From NCBI GenBank assembly GCA_014534425.1, contig JACVRN010000026.1, positions 1 through 51,116 on the forward strand: a stretch of DNA of 51,116 nucleotides. Direction: 5' to 3'. This DNA is from Pyrinomonadaceae bacterium (GTDB lineage Bacteria; Acidobacteriota; Blastocatellia; Pyrinomonadales; Pyrinomonadaceae). How positions within the stretch are numbered: position 1 is the stretch's first letter; each line of letters begins with the position of its first letter. The position numbers and the translations under genes are program-made. The notes below the pieces were generated by a model, which did not search any database, was not told the origin of the DNA, and worked only from the letters and a program-made list of their open reading frames with translations. This document shows positions 8,565-17,230 of the stretch, piece by piece.

Positions 8565-9722
8565 GTGAAGCGGATAAAAGAGACAGGCACAAAATCAGCT
8601 TTCGAGTTCTTTATCTTTAGTGATTTTCGCAAGCCCTTTCATCTTTGCTTCTTTGCTCTCACCTTCTGCCTTCTCTTCTTCGCCATCGCGTGCGGAAAGC
8701 GCAGGCCGCCCATCGCTCCCGTCGAGCGCGTCCCGCAGCGCACGGAGGCTCTTTCAGGCGCTCAGCGCGGCAATCAGGTTTACCTGAACTGGCCTGCGCC
8801 GCAGCGCAACGCGCCCGACACCAGCGTGCAGAGCATCCGCCGCGTGGATGTTTACAGGCTTGCCGAGCGCCCAGACGCGCCGCTTCCTTTAACAGAGGAA
8901 GAGTTCTCTGCCCGCGCCACTCTCATAGGCTCCGTCACCTACGAGAGCATCCTGAGCGCGACCGACGGCACCATCACCTATATTGACAAGCTTGAGTTGG
9001 GAGGAGAGCCAACGCGTCTGCGCTACGCCCTGCGCTACGTCAACGCCGCAGGCCAGAGAGCGGGGTTCTCAAACTTCCTCATGATAGAGCCAGCAGCGCG
9101 CATTGCTCAGCCGCCGACTCTCGTAGGGCAGGCTGACGTGAGCGAAACTGCCATCACTATTCGCTGGCAGCCGCCTGCGGCTAACATAGACAATTCCACG
9201 CCCGTCAACCTGCTGGGCTATAACATCTATCGCTTCGACCAGTCGCAGACGGATTCCGGGCAGACTCCAATCAACACCACGCTCGTGAGCGGCACGGAGT
9301 ACTCGGACAAGAATTTTCGCTTCGGTGAAAAGTATAACTACATAGTGCGCTCCGTCTCGCTAGGCACTAACGGCGCGCAGGTAGAGAGCCTGAATTCAAA
9401 CACGATTGCCGCAGAGCCTAAGGATATATTCAAGCCTGCGGCTCCCGGCCCCGTGACGATTGCGGCTGCGCCCGGTCGGTTGTCGCTCTTCTTCCCTGCG
9501 AACACCGAACCGGACGTAGCGGGCTACAACATCTTCCGCTCTACAGACCCGAATTTAGCTAAAGAGGGATGGACTAAGCTCAACGGCCAGCTTTTAACTC
9601 GCACCACTTTCCAGGACGAGACGGTTGAAGCAGGAAAGCGTTACTACTACTACGTGGTGGCCGTCGATACTTCCGGCAACGTGAGCGCCCCGTCCGAAGT
9701 CGTCTCCGAGACAGTGCCATGA
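8565..9722 (+). CDS. lipoprotein with fibronectin type III repeats
   Basis: This 385-residue protein starts at a GTG (8565), the only start codon visible before the export signal. A hydrophobic stretch (FFALTFCLLFFAIAC) ends in a lipobox Cys at about residue 43, followed by GKRRPP, so it is probably a lipoprotein. The rest reads as two or three fibronectin type III-like domains: ETAITIRWQPP with LGYNIYRFD and YIVRSV, then GRLSLFFPANTEPDVAGYNIFRS with YYYYVVAVDTSGNVS. Such domains bind partners or polymers in the envelope; no enzyme motif is visible. Its TGA overlaps the next ATG (ATGA). The DNA from 8541 to about 8690, including the signal peptide codons, has a faint 7-base rhythm (see findings). 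Confidence 0.8.
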   Translation: MKRIKETGTKSAFEFFIFSDFRKPFHLCFFALTFCLLFFAIACGKRRPPIAPVERVPQRTEALSGAQRGNQVYLNWPAPQRNAPDTSVQSIRRVDVYRLAERPDAPLPLTEEEFSARATLIGSVTYESILSATDGTITYIDKLELGGEPTRLRYALRYVNAAGQRAGFSNFLMIEPAARIAQPPTLVGQADVSETAITIRWQPPAANIDNSTPVNLLGYNIYRFDQSQTDSGQTPINTTLVSGTEYSDKNFRFGEKYNYIVRSVSLGTNGAQVESLNSNTIAAEPKDIFKPAAPGPVTIAAAPGRLSLFFPANTEPDVAGYNIFRSTDPNLAKEGWTKLNGQLLTRTTFQDETVEAGKRYYYYVVAVDTSGNVSAPSEVVSETVP

Positions 9723-10507
9723 AAATTTGTCGCTTCAGACATGAAAGCTCAGGGCTTAGCTCTTACGGTGTAATCGAGGGCGATCTTATTCGCCCTGCTC
9801 CCTACGGTGAACTATGGGGCGAAGTGTTAGAACAAAACAGTTGGAGCCATGAGTCAAAGGAAATACCGCTCGCGGAAGTAAAGCTCATCGCGCCCGTAGC
9901 GCCTTCAAAAATCGTCTGCGTCGGGCGCAATTACAGGGAGCACGCCGCAGAACTTGGAAACCCCATGCCTCAGGAGCCGCTTCTCTTTTTGAAAGCGCCT
10001 TCTTCAATCATTGGGCCGGACGAAGCCATAGAGTTGCCGCAGGAATCGAAACAGGTAGAGCATGAGGGCGAACTCGGGGTCGTTATCGGACGTCTCGCGC
10101 GGAAGCTTGGCGCGGATGACGACCCGCTTCATTACGTTTTGGGTTATACGTGCCTGAACGACGTGACGGCGCGCGACCTGCAACGCAAGGATGTTCAATT
10201 CACGCGCGGCAAGTCCTTCGACACCTTCTGTCCAGTGGGGCCTGTGATAGAGACGGACATCACCCCACTGGATTTGGAAGTCACCACGCGCGTCAACAGC
10301 GAGTTGAAGCAAAGGGGGCGCACGTCGCAGATGGCCTTCCCTGTCCCCATGCTGATACGCTACATTTCAAATATAATGACGCTCAACCCTGGAGACTTAA
10401 TCGCAACGGGCACGCCCGCAGGCGTCTCGCGCCTGGAGGCGGGCGACACCGTGGAAGTAGAAGTCGAGGGCATAGGCACGCTACGAAATACAGTCTTGAG
10501 AGTCTAG
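9719..10507 (+). CDS. fumarylacetoacetate hydrolase (FAH) family protein
   Basis: This 262-residue enzyme of the FAH superfamily hydrolyses or isomerises acylpyruvate-like C-C bonds using a divalent metal. An N-terminal beta domain (about 1-60) is followed by the catalytic domain starting KIVCVGRNYREHAAELG. The metal ligands are the two Glu in VEHEGELGVVIG and the Asp of LNDVTARD. KSFDTFCPVGP and LIATGTPAGVS are standard. The substrate cannot be set from context. It is translationally coupled to the upstream lipoprotein. The last codons and the TAG stop are encoded by the first units of a 9-base-unit hairpin, and copy 3 of the GTTATCGGACG word encodes VIGR in the catalytic domain. Confidence 0.9.
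   Translation: MKICRFRHESSGLSSYGVIEGDLIRPAPYGELWGEVLEQNSWSHESKEIPLAEVKLIAPVAPSKIVCVGRNYREHAAELGNPMPQEPLLFLKAPSSIIGPDEAIELPQESKQVEHEGELGVVIGRLARKLGADDDPLHYVLGYTCLNDVTARDLQRKDVQFTRGKSFDTFCPVGPVIETDITPLDLEVTTRVNSELKQRGRTSQMAFPVPMLIRYISNIMTLNPGDLIATGTPAGVSRLEAGDTVEVEVEGIGTLRNTVLRV
10082..10092 (+). repeat. GTTATCGGACG word, copy 3
   Basis: Exact 11-base match inside the FAH-family gene, in frame over the Val-Ile-Gly-Arg codons of the catalytic domain. Confidence 0.6.
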
Positions 10508-10581
10508 AGAGTCTGTAGAGTCTTGAGAGCAAAAAACGTTCTTCTCTCTAGACTCCCAAGACTCTCTGGACTCTCTAGACT
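10492..10581. repeat. hairpin of 9-base units (type A, copy 1)
   Basis: The left arm (10492-10529) is four tandem 9-mers of the form AGTCTNNAG plus AG. The right arm (about 10544-10581) is the reverse complement of four similar units, and an A-rich loop lies between. The first two left units encode the end and TAG stop of the FAH gene. The hairpin could act as a bidirectional terminator or RNA-stability element. A second copy lies at 28301. Confidence 0.85.
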
Positions 10582-10600
10582 TCTTTAATCGGAGGTTATG

Positions 10601-11251
10601 ATGAAATTCTTTATTGACACAGCCAATCTGGATGAGATTCGAGAGGCGCAGGCGCAGGGGATTCTGGACGGTGTGACTACGAATCCTTCGCTCGTGGCAA
10701 AAGAGGGCAACGTTGATTTTAAGCAGCACGTAGCCGCTATCTGTGAAATCACACAGGGGCCAGTCTCGGCTGAAGTCACGAGCCTGGACTTTGAAGGCAT
10801 GATGCGCGAGGGACGCGAATATGCTCGCATAGCGCCGAACGTGGTCGTCAAATGCCCGCTCACTACAGACGGCTTGAAGGCCACACGCGCGCTCACAGAT
10901 GAAGGCACGCGCGTCAACGTCACGCTCTGCTTTTCGGCAGCGCAGGCGATACTGGCCGCAAAGGCTGGCGCGGCTTACATCAGCCCCTTCCTCGGACGCC
11001 TCGATGACATAGGCCAAAACGGCCTCGCGCTCTTAGCCGAGATAGTAGAGATTTACGACAACTACGATTGGGAGACGGAGGTGCTGGCCGCTAGCATTCG
11101 CCATCCCATACATGTGGTCGAAGCCGCGCGCATAGGGGCCGACGTAGCCACCATGCCTTTCAAGGTCATACAACAGCTTATCAAGCACCCGCTCACGGAC
11201 AGGGGACTGGAACAGTTCCTTGCGGATTGGAAGAAGAGCGGAAAACAGTAG
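10601..11251 (+). CDS. transaldolase-like fructose-6-phosphate aldolase (TalC/Fsa group)
   Basis: The 216-residue length matches the short transaldolase group that includes fructose-6-phosphate aldolase and the bacterial 'probable transaldolase'. The second of two adjacent ATGs (10601) lies five bases after GGAGG (10591-10595) and is preferred. [26 protein letters not shown] and the Schiff-base Lys in VVVKCPLT are visible, as are [16 protein letters not shown] ([15 protein letters not shown]) and SPFLGRLDD. It works in the cytoplasm in pentose phosphate or sugar phosphate metabolism. Sequence alone does not separate Fsa from true transaldolase activity. It sits between two hairpin repeats that isolate it from both neighbours. 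Confidence 0.9.
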   Translation: MKFFIDTANLDEIREAQAQGILDGVTTNPSLVAKEGNVDFKQHVAAICEITQGPVSAEVTSLDFEGMMREGREYARIAPNVVVKCPLTTDGLKATRALTDEGTRVNVTLCFSAAQAILAAKAGAAYISPFLGRLDDIGQNGLALLAEIVEIYDNYDWETEVLAASIRHPIHVVEAARIGADVATMPFKVIQQLIKHPLTDRGLEQFLADWKKSGKQ

Positions 11252-11256
11252 GGCTT

Positions 11257-11342
11257 GCGATTTTAGATTTTCGATTTGCGATTTCCGAAATCGTAAGTCC
11301 TTCAAAGAAATCGCAAACCAGCTTATCGAAAATCTAAAATGA
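11257..11342. repeat. hairpin of 7-base units (type C)
   Basis: The left arm (11257-11284) is four heptamers of the form NNGATTT (GCGATTT, TAGATTT, TCGATTT, GCGATTT). The right arm (about 11308-11342) carries complementary heptamers (AAATCGC, AAAATCT) with an interruption. It fills the gap between the aldolase stop and the ABC ATPase, whose ATG is the last part of the right arm. Confidence 0.8.
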
Positions 11343-12256
11343 AAGAAGATGTGATTGAGGCGCGCGGGCTGACGAAGGTTTACGGCCAGTTGCGCGCCGT
11401 TGACGGAATAGATTTTTCGGTCGGGCGCGGCGAGACATTCGGCCTTCTGGGGCCAAACGGTGCTGGTAAATCCACAACCATGCGGATGATTGCCTGCCGC
11501 TCTCCTCTTTCGGCGGGCACGCTCACAGTCGAGGGCCTGGACGTTCGCACTCACGCGCGGCGCGTGCGCTCCCTGATAGGCGTCGTTCCACAGGACAATA
11601 ATCTTGACCCGGACTTAAACGTTCGCCAGAACCTTCTCACCTACGCGCGCTACTTTCGCATTCCAAGACGTGTCGCTGAAGAGCGCTGCGACGAGCTTCT
11701 GAGCCTTATAGGATTAGAGGCCCGCGCGGCTGCGCGTGTGGAAGAGCTATCGGGCGGCATGAAGCGCAGGCTGATGATAGTTCGCGCGCTTCTGCACCGC
11801 CCGCGCCTGCTCGTTCTGGACGAGCCGACGACGGGACTCGACCCGCACGTTCGGCAGGAAATCTGGCAGCGCCTGGAAGAGTTTCGCAGAGAGTCTCACG
11901 TCACCATAATCATCTCTACGCACTACATGGAAGAGGCCGAGAAGCTGTGCGAGCGGCTGCTTGTGATAGACAAGGGACGCATTCTCGCAAGCGGAAGCCC
12001 GCGCGAGCTTGTGCGCGAGCGCGTCTCTTCCTACGCCCTTGAGGTGCGCGATATTGACGGGCCGCTCCTACAGGTTCCGCCTGAAATCACAGCCATAGAG
12101 CGCGGCGGCGCGCACCTTTACTTCGCGCCTCAGCCGGAAGCCCTGACACCCCTTCTCAAAGCTTACGAGGGGCAGCGACTCATTGTGCGCCCTTCTAACC
12201 TGGAGGACGTGTTTCTGCAACTGGTCGATACAGAGAGCGAGGTCGGCGCTGCGTGA
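11339..12256 (+). CDS. ABC transporter ATP-binding protein (NodI/DrrA type)
   Basis: This 305-residue ATPase drives an ABC-2-type exporter. Walker A (LGPNGAGKSTTMR), the Q-loop (VVPQDNNLD), the signature (LSGGMKRRL), Walker B with the D-loop (LLVLDEPTTGLDP) and the switch His (ISTHYMEEAE) are all present. A C-terminal extension of about 80 residues, ending in RPSNLEDVFLQL, is usual for exporters of drugs, lipids or polysaccharides. The start codon is embedded in the right arm of the preceding hairpin, and no ribosome binding site is evident. The stop overlaps the GTG of the DUF402 gene, and the matching permease lies one gene further on. Confidence 0.93.
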   Translation: MKEDVIEARGLTKVYGQLRAVDGIDFSVGRGETFGLLGPNGAGKSTTMRMIACRSPLSAGTLTVEGLDVRTHARRVRSLIGVVPQDNNLDPDLNVRQNLLTYARYFRIPRRVAEERCDELLSLIGLEARAAARVEELSGGMKRRLMIVRALLHRPRLLVLDEPTTGLDPHVRQEIWQRLEEFRRESHVTIIISTHYMEEAEKLCERLLVIDKGRILASGSPRELVRERVSSYALEVRDIDGPLLQVPPEITAIERGGAHLYFAPQPEALTPLLKAYEGQRLIVRPSNLEDVFLQLVDTESEVGAA

Positions 12257-12747
12257 TTCAAGAGCGAGGTGGAAATCAGGAGATAGCCGTGCGCGTCTTG
12301 AAGTATGACGGCACGCTTCATAGAGAGTGGCGCGCACACGTCTCTGAGCGCGCGGAATCTCTGCTCGTGCTGGACGCCGAGTTTGAAGAGGAGGTCAATC
12401 ATTCTCGACTAGGGCTTATCAGACGCGGAACGGTGAGCGTTGAGTATTACTGGCTCGACCGTTGGTACAACGTCTTCCGTTTTCTTGAGCCGGACGGGAG
12501 CCTCAAAATTTTTTACTGCAACGTGAACATGCCGCCCGCGCTTGACGGGCGAGTGCTGACTTACGTTGACCTGGACATTGATATGATAGTCTTTCCAGAC
12601 CTATCAATCGAGATACTAGACCTGGACGAGTTCGAGGCGAACGCTTTGAGATACAGCTACCCCGCGCATGTCAAAAGCGGCGCGCACAAAGCTCTGGACG
12701 AGCTTCAATCTTTGATTGAGACTCGCGCCTTCCCTTTTGACCGTTAA
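12253..12747 (+). CDS. DUF402 protein, possible nucleotide phosphatase
   Basis: This 164-residue protein starts at a GTG that overlaps the ATPase stop as GTGA. The DUF402 signature runs from RGTVSVEYYWLDRWYNVFRF through FYCNVNMPP and TYVDLDIDMIVFPD to IEILDLDEFEAN. The acidic residues of the DLDIDM and DLDEFE stretches bind metal in relatives. Characterised relatives include FomD and a B. subtilis nucleoside tri/diphosphatase, so a phosphate-ester hydrolase is the best guess. It lies between the two halves of an ABC exporter, with the permease starting ten bases after its stop. It may modify the exported substrate or act on a nucleotide-linked precursor, but this is inference. Confidence 0.85.
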   Translation: MIQERGGNQEIAVRVLKYDGTLHREWRAHVSERAESLLVLDAEFEEEVNHSRLGLIRRGTVSVEYYWLDRWYNVFRFLEPDGSLKIFYCNVNMPPALDGRVLTYVDLDIDMIVFPDLSIEILDLDEFEANALRYSYPAHVKSGAHKALDELQSLIETRAFPFDR

Positions 12748-12757
12748 GGATGAAGAA

Positions 12758-13585
12758 ATGAGCGCACACGTTTCAGAGAGCAAACCAACTGTCGGGATAA
12801 GAGGGCCTCTTCTGGCCTACTCGCGTATTGATTTGGGAGACGTGCTTTCCGTTTGGCGCAGGAATCTTCTGGTGCACTTGCGAACGTGGAAGGTTCAGAT
12901 GGTTGCGCCCATCATGGAGCCTATCTTTTCCGTGCTGGCTTTCGGCTGGGGCGTGGGCGCGCTGGTCACGTCGCGCGTTCAGAACGTCCCTTACCTGACC
13001 TTCGTAGGCGCAGGGATTCTGGCCTTCACGGTCATCATGCGCGCCATGTTCGAGACCACTTACGCTTCCTACTTCCGCATGGTCTATCAATCGACTTACG
13101 ACGCTATTCTGGCAACGCCGGTTGAAGCCGAATCACTGGCCTTTGCGGAAATTCTCTGGGCCGTGACGAAGGCTCTGATGGACGCTGTGATAATTCTCTT
13201 CATCCTGATTATCTTCGGCGCGGCCACGTCTCCGTGGGCAGCGCTTGCTCCGCTTCCGCTCCTGCTCGGAAGCTTCTTTATAGCGGGGCTATCCTTAGGC
13301 ATCACAGCGCACATACACGACATAGATTCTTACAACTTCTACATGGCGATCTTCTTCTCTCTAATCTTCCTGTGCGGGGCCTGGTTCCCTATTGACGTGC
13401 TGCCCAGGCCCTTGCAAGTGCTGGCTTGGGCGCTTCCCATCACCAGCGCCATTGATTTGACCAGAGCGCTTTTGACGGGCCGCTTCCTGCCGCGCCACGT
13501 ACTCGAAGCCTTTTACCTGCTCGTCATGGCGCTAGTCTTTACGGAATGGGCCATGCGGAGTTTGCGTCGCCGCATGGTAGCCTGA
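12758..13585 (+). CDS. ABC-2 type transporter permease (NodJ-like)
   Basis: The frame opens earlier, but the ATG at 12758 behind AGGA (12747-12750) is the best start and gives 275 residues. About six hydrophobic segments are visible, among them MEPIFSVLAFGWGVGAL, AVIILFILIIFGAATSP, LLLGSFFIAGLSLGI, FYMAIFFSLIFLCGAWFP and VLEAFYLLVMALVF. The LCGAWFPIDVLP stretch followed by LPITSAIDLTRALL is typical of ABC-2 permeases of the NodJ/DrrB group. It should pair with the ATPase encoded two genes upstream to form an inner-membrane exporter. The substrate is unknown. Confidence 0.9.
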   Translation: MSAHVSESKPTVGIRGPLLAYSRIDLGDVLSVWRRNLLVHLRTWKVQMVAPIMEPIFSVLAFGWGVGALVTSRVQNVPYLTFVGAGILAFTVIMRAMFETTYASYFRMVYQSTYDAILATPVEAESLAFAEILWAVTKALMDAVIILFILIIFGAATSPWAALAPLPLLLGSFFIAGLSLGITAHIHDIDSYNFYMAIFFSLIFLCGAWFPIDVLPRPLQVLAWALPITSAIDLTRALLTGRFLPRHVLEAFYLLVMALVFTEWAMRSLRRRMVA

Positions 13586-13633
13586 TAAGTTTAGAGACGT
13601 AATTTTAGAATCCCAAAGTTTAGAAAACACCAG

Positions 13634-15208
<1,575 letters not shown>

Positions 15209-15245
15209 GGGCCTGGCGCGCATTCGCCAATCTCGAACAATGCTG

Positions 15246-15274
15246 TGGCATTTTCCATTCGCGGAAGCTATAAT
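15246..15274 (+). promoter_or_regulatory. possible promoter before the 15.35 kb pair
   Basis: A perfect TATAAT -10 box lies at 15269-15274, about 80 bases before the next start codon. The -35 region 17 bases upstream (TGGCAT) is weak, so the call rests mainly on the -10 box. Confidence 0.4.
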
Positions 15275-15351
15275 GCGCGCCGTTTACCGAGTCCTTAGGC
15301 TATGTTGAAGATTTCAACCTGATACCTTCTATCAGAAAGGCCACAAGATTG

Positions 15352-16731
15352 ATGCCAAATCATCCCAAGTTCCTCACCCTTGCAGTTAAAATGAAAAAGA
15401 TTGACGATTCCACACGCAGGCTTATACTAAACACTCAACGTCGTCAAAAGCAGCAAGGCTATCATCATCTTCGGGCTGGCGAGCTTCTGGTACAGGAGAG
15501 GTTTATCAGCGAAGCGGAGCGGGATGAAATTCTACGCCGTCAAGAATCTTTAAGTAAACATCGGTCGTCATCTTTCGCTGATACTATCCCACACTCCAGA
15601 TCAACCCTGGGCTGGCAGATAGTAGTAGTCTTTCTGGCAATCTTGGCCGTCGCCATAGCCTGCCTCAAGTATGACCAGCCACTGGAGCTTACCATTGTCG
15701 TAGTCAGCTTTATCGTTTATGTGCTGGAAGCAATACTGCAATTCGTGGCCGGGCGTTCCATCTCACTCTCACTTCAGCGCGCAGCCTTCTCCCTCTTAAT
15801 GCTCGTCGTCGCATCGCTTATTCTCTTTTCCGTCGTCTCTATTGTTAGCCTCAAACACGACCCGTCACATATAGCAAACGGGCACTCGGAAGAAGAAGCT
15901 AGAATACGGACAATAATGTTTTCGTTTTCAGCTATGACGGCGGCGGTTAGCATATTATTGCTTTACTCGCTATGGAAATTTCATGCGCTGCGCTTCTCGG
16001 AAAGCCGCTTGGGCGCGATAAAAGACATACTGATTCGGGTAGAGTCTACCTTGCGCGACGAGAGCAAGACACTGGACGAAAGACAAAGAGAGGCAATTCA
16101 GAAGGTGCTTAAGGGATTGAGAAACGCCATCAGGCTCAGTCTGACAGAGCGCATAATGAAACTGGTCTCTGTTTTTCGCTCCAGTTTCAACCAGTCCAGG
16201 GTGCTCTATTACGTTAAGGAGCCTTCCGACAATCTCTTCCACTTGTATGATGCTGCGTATCCAGAAAGAGTCTCGGATGAGGTGCGCGCTGCTTTTAATT
16301 GGATAAAGAGAAATCATCACCCTGCCCCTCTGAACGAGGAGGAGTTTGAGAAACAGAAGGAGTTAGCAAGGAAGATAAACCCTAATGATTGGAAAAAGAG
16401 TTACCTGAAACTGCCTGAACGCTATAAGCACATTAGTGTTTGTGGCTGGATATATGATAAACAGGATATCCTGATTGCTACGGACGCATCCAAATGCTTG
16501 GCTTTAGATAGCAGTTTCTTGAGAAAGATGAGTGACGATGGATTCGACGCTGACATCCTACAGTGGGTTGAAGTCGGCTCGTTTGTAGGTTGCAGAATAG
16601 TTGGTAAGGACGGAGCGCCAGCAGGCGTTCTACTTGTAATCAAGAACATACGCAAAGGCTTTCCTCCCGAGGACATTGAAGTGGTGATAACTGCAAGTCA
16701 AATCCTTGGCCGTATCTTACAAGCTACGTAG
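15352..16731 (+). CDS. membrane protein with GspE-N-like and GAF-like parts, unknown function
   Basis: This 459-residue protein starts at ATG 15352; AAGG lies 11 bases upstream. Residues 41-64 (AGELLVQERFISEAERDEIL) resemble the small helical domain at the N-terminus of GspE/PilB-type ATPases, but no ATPase follows. Four membrane helices are predicted by eye at about 87-105, 112-134, 143-167 and 187-207. A charged helical linker follows (ESTLRDESKTLDERQREA). The C-terminal ~190 residues end in a GAF-like pattern (VGCRIVGKDGAPAGVLLVIK, then EDIEVVITASQILGRIL). It looks like a membrane-anchored sensor without an output domain. A small protein follows after 12 bases. Base composition looks more AT-rich than that of the neighbours. 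I do not recognise a named family. Confidence 0.8.
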   Translation: MPNHPKFLTLAVKMKKIDDSTRRLILNTQRRQKQQGYHHLRAGELLVQERFISEAERDEILRRQESLSKHRSSSFADTIPHSRSTLGWQIVVVFLAILAVAIACLKYDQPLELTIVVVSFIVYVLEAILQFVAGRSISLSLQRAAFSLLMLVVASLILFSVVSIVSLKHDPSHIANGHSEEEARIRTIMFSFSAMTAAVSILLLYSLWKFHALRFSESRLGAIKDILIRVESTLRDESKTLDERQREAIQKVLKGLRNAIRLSLTERIMKLVSVFRSSFNQSRVLYYVKEPSDNLFHLYDAAYPERVSDEVRAAFNWIKRNHHPAPLNEEEFEKQKELARKINPNDWKKSYLKLPERYKHISVCGWIYDKQDILIATDASKCLALDSSFLRKMSDDGFDADILQWVEVGSFVGCRIVGKDGAPAGVLLVIKNIRKGFPPEDIEVVITASQILGRILQAT

Positions 16732-16743
16732 GAGGTGTTGGAT

Positions 16744-16989
16744 ATGGAAGAAGCGCAGAATAGTGTTGTCGAATCGGATACGAGGCACATGGATTACACC
16801 ATCTCGCTAACTGAAGCTGCGGAGAGTGGAGATATCTCGCCCAACGAGTATGCACGCAGAAGGGCCAGTATTGTGGGTGAAAATAGTATTCTGGAATACA
16901 TAGTTATTCCTCTCTTTCTGGCTCTCTGGCAAAAATTATTTCCTTCGGATACTCCGAACAGAGTTTTAGCAAAATCTAAATCAGACTAA
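16744..16989 (+). CDS. small SHOCT-like protein with a membrane-seeking C-terminal half
   Basis: This 81-residue protein starts at an ATG eight bases after GGAGG (16731-16735), a strong ribosome binding site that overlaps the end of the upstream gene. A GTG three codons earlier is in frame but too close to that site. Residues 19-43 (ISLTEAAESGDISPNEYARR) follow the SHOCT pattern: a short helix, Gly-x-Ile-Ser, then Glu-aromatic and basic residues. SHOCT motifs are oligomerisation or tethering elements. Residues 49-66 (LEYIVIPLFLALWQKLF) are hydrophobic and could enter or lie on the membrane. Its position suggests it works with the upstream GAF-like membrane protein. The function is unknown. 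The 241 bases after it hold only the terminator below. Confidence 0.7.
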   Translation: MEEAQNSVVESDTRHMDYTISLTEAAESGDISPNEYARRRASIVGENSILEYIVIPLFLALWQKLFPSDTPNRVLAKSKSD

Positions 16990-17181
16990 GGCTCAGTAGC
17001 ATCTTCAGCTTCCTAGACTAAAGCTTTCTCAGACGGCGCTGCTTTACGTGCGCCGGATGAATATCTTACTCATTTAGTTTTATCTTCCGGCCACACCTCT
17101 TACTGTCCGAAATAACAGTTGCGTCCACTTATAATCAGAGACCGAATAATCCATTTTCCAAGGCTATATGAGCAAATAGAA

Positions 17182-17204
17182 AGGGCCGGGAAATTCCCGG
17201 CCCT
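17182..17204 (-). terminator. terminator-like hairpin after the S41 homologue
   Basis: Eleven base pairs around AGGGCCGGGAA with a one-base centre form a strong stem, 27 bases after the stop of the leftward S41 gene. On that strand it is followed by a T-rich but interrupted tract (CTTTCTATTTG). Real loops need at least three bases, so the innermost pairs would open. Confidence 0.6.
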
Positions 17205-17230
17205 GAGCTTCTGAAATAGTCTGACTGTTC

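Noticed and set aside
10492..10581. CRISPR-like repeat array
   Set aside because: Units are 9 bases with no spacers and the arms are complementary, so it is a hairpin; no cas genes are present.
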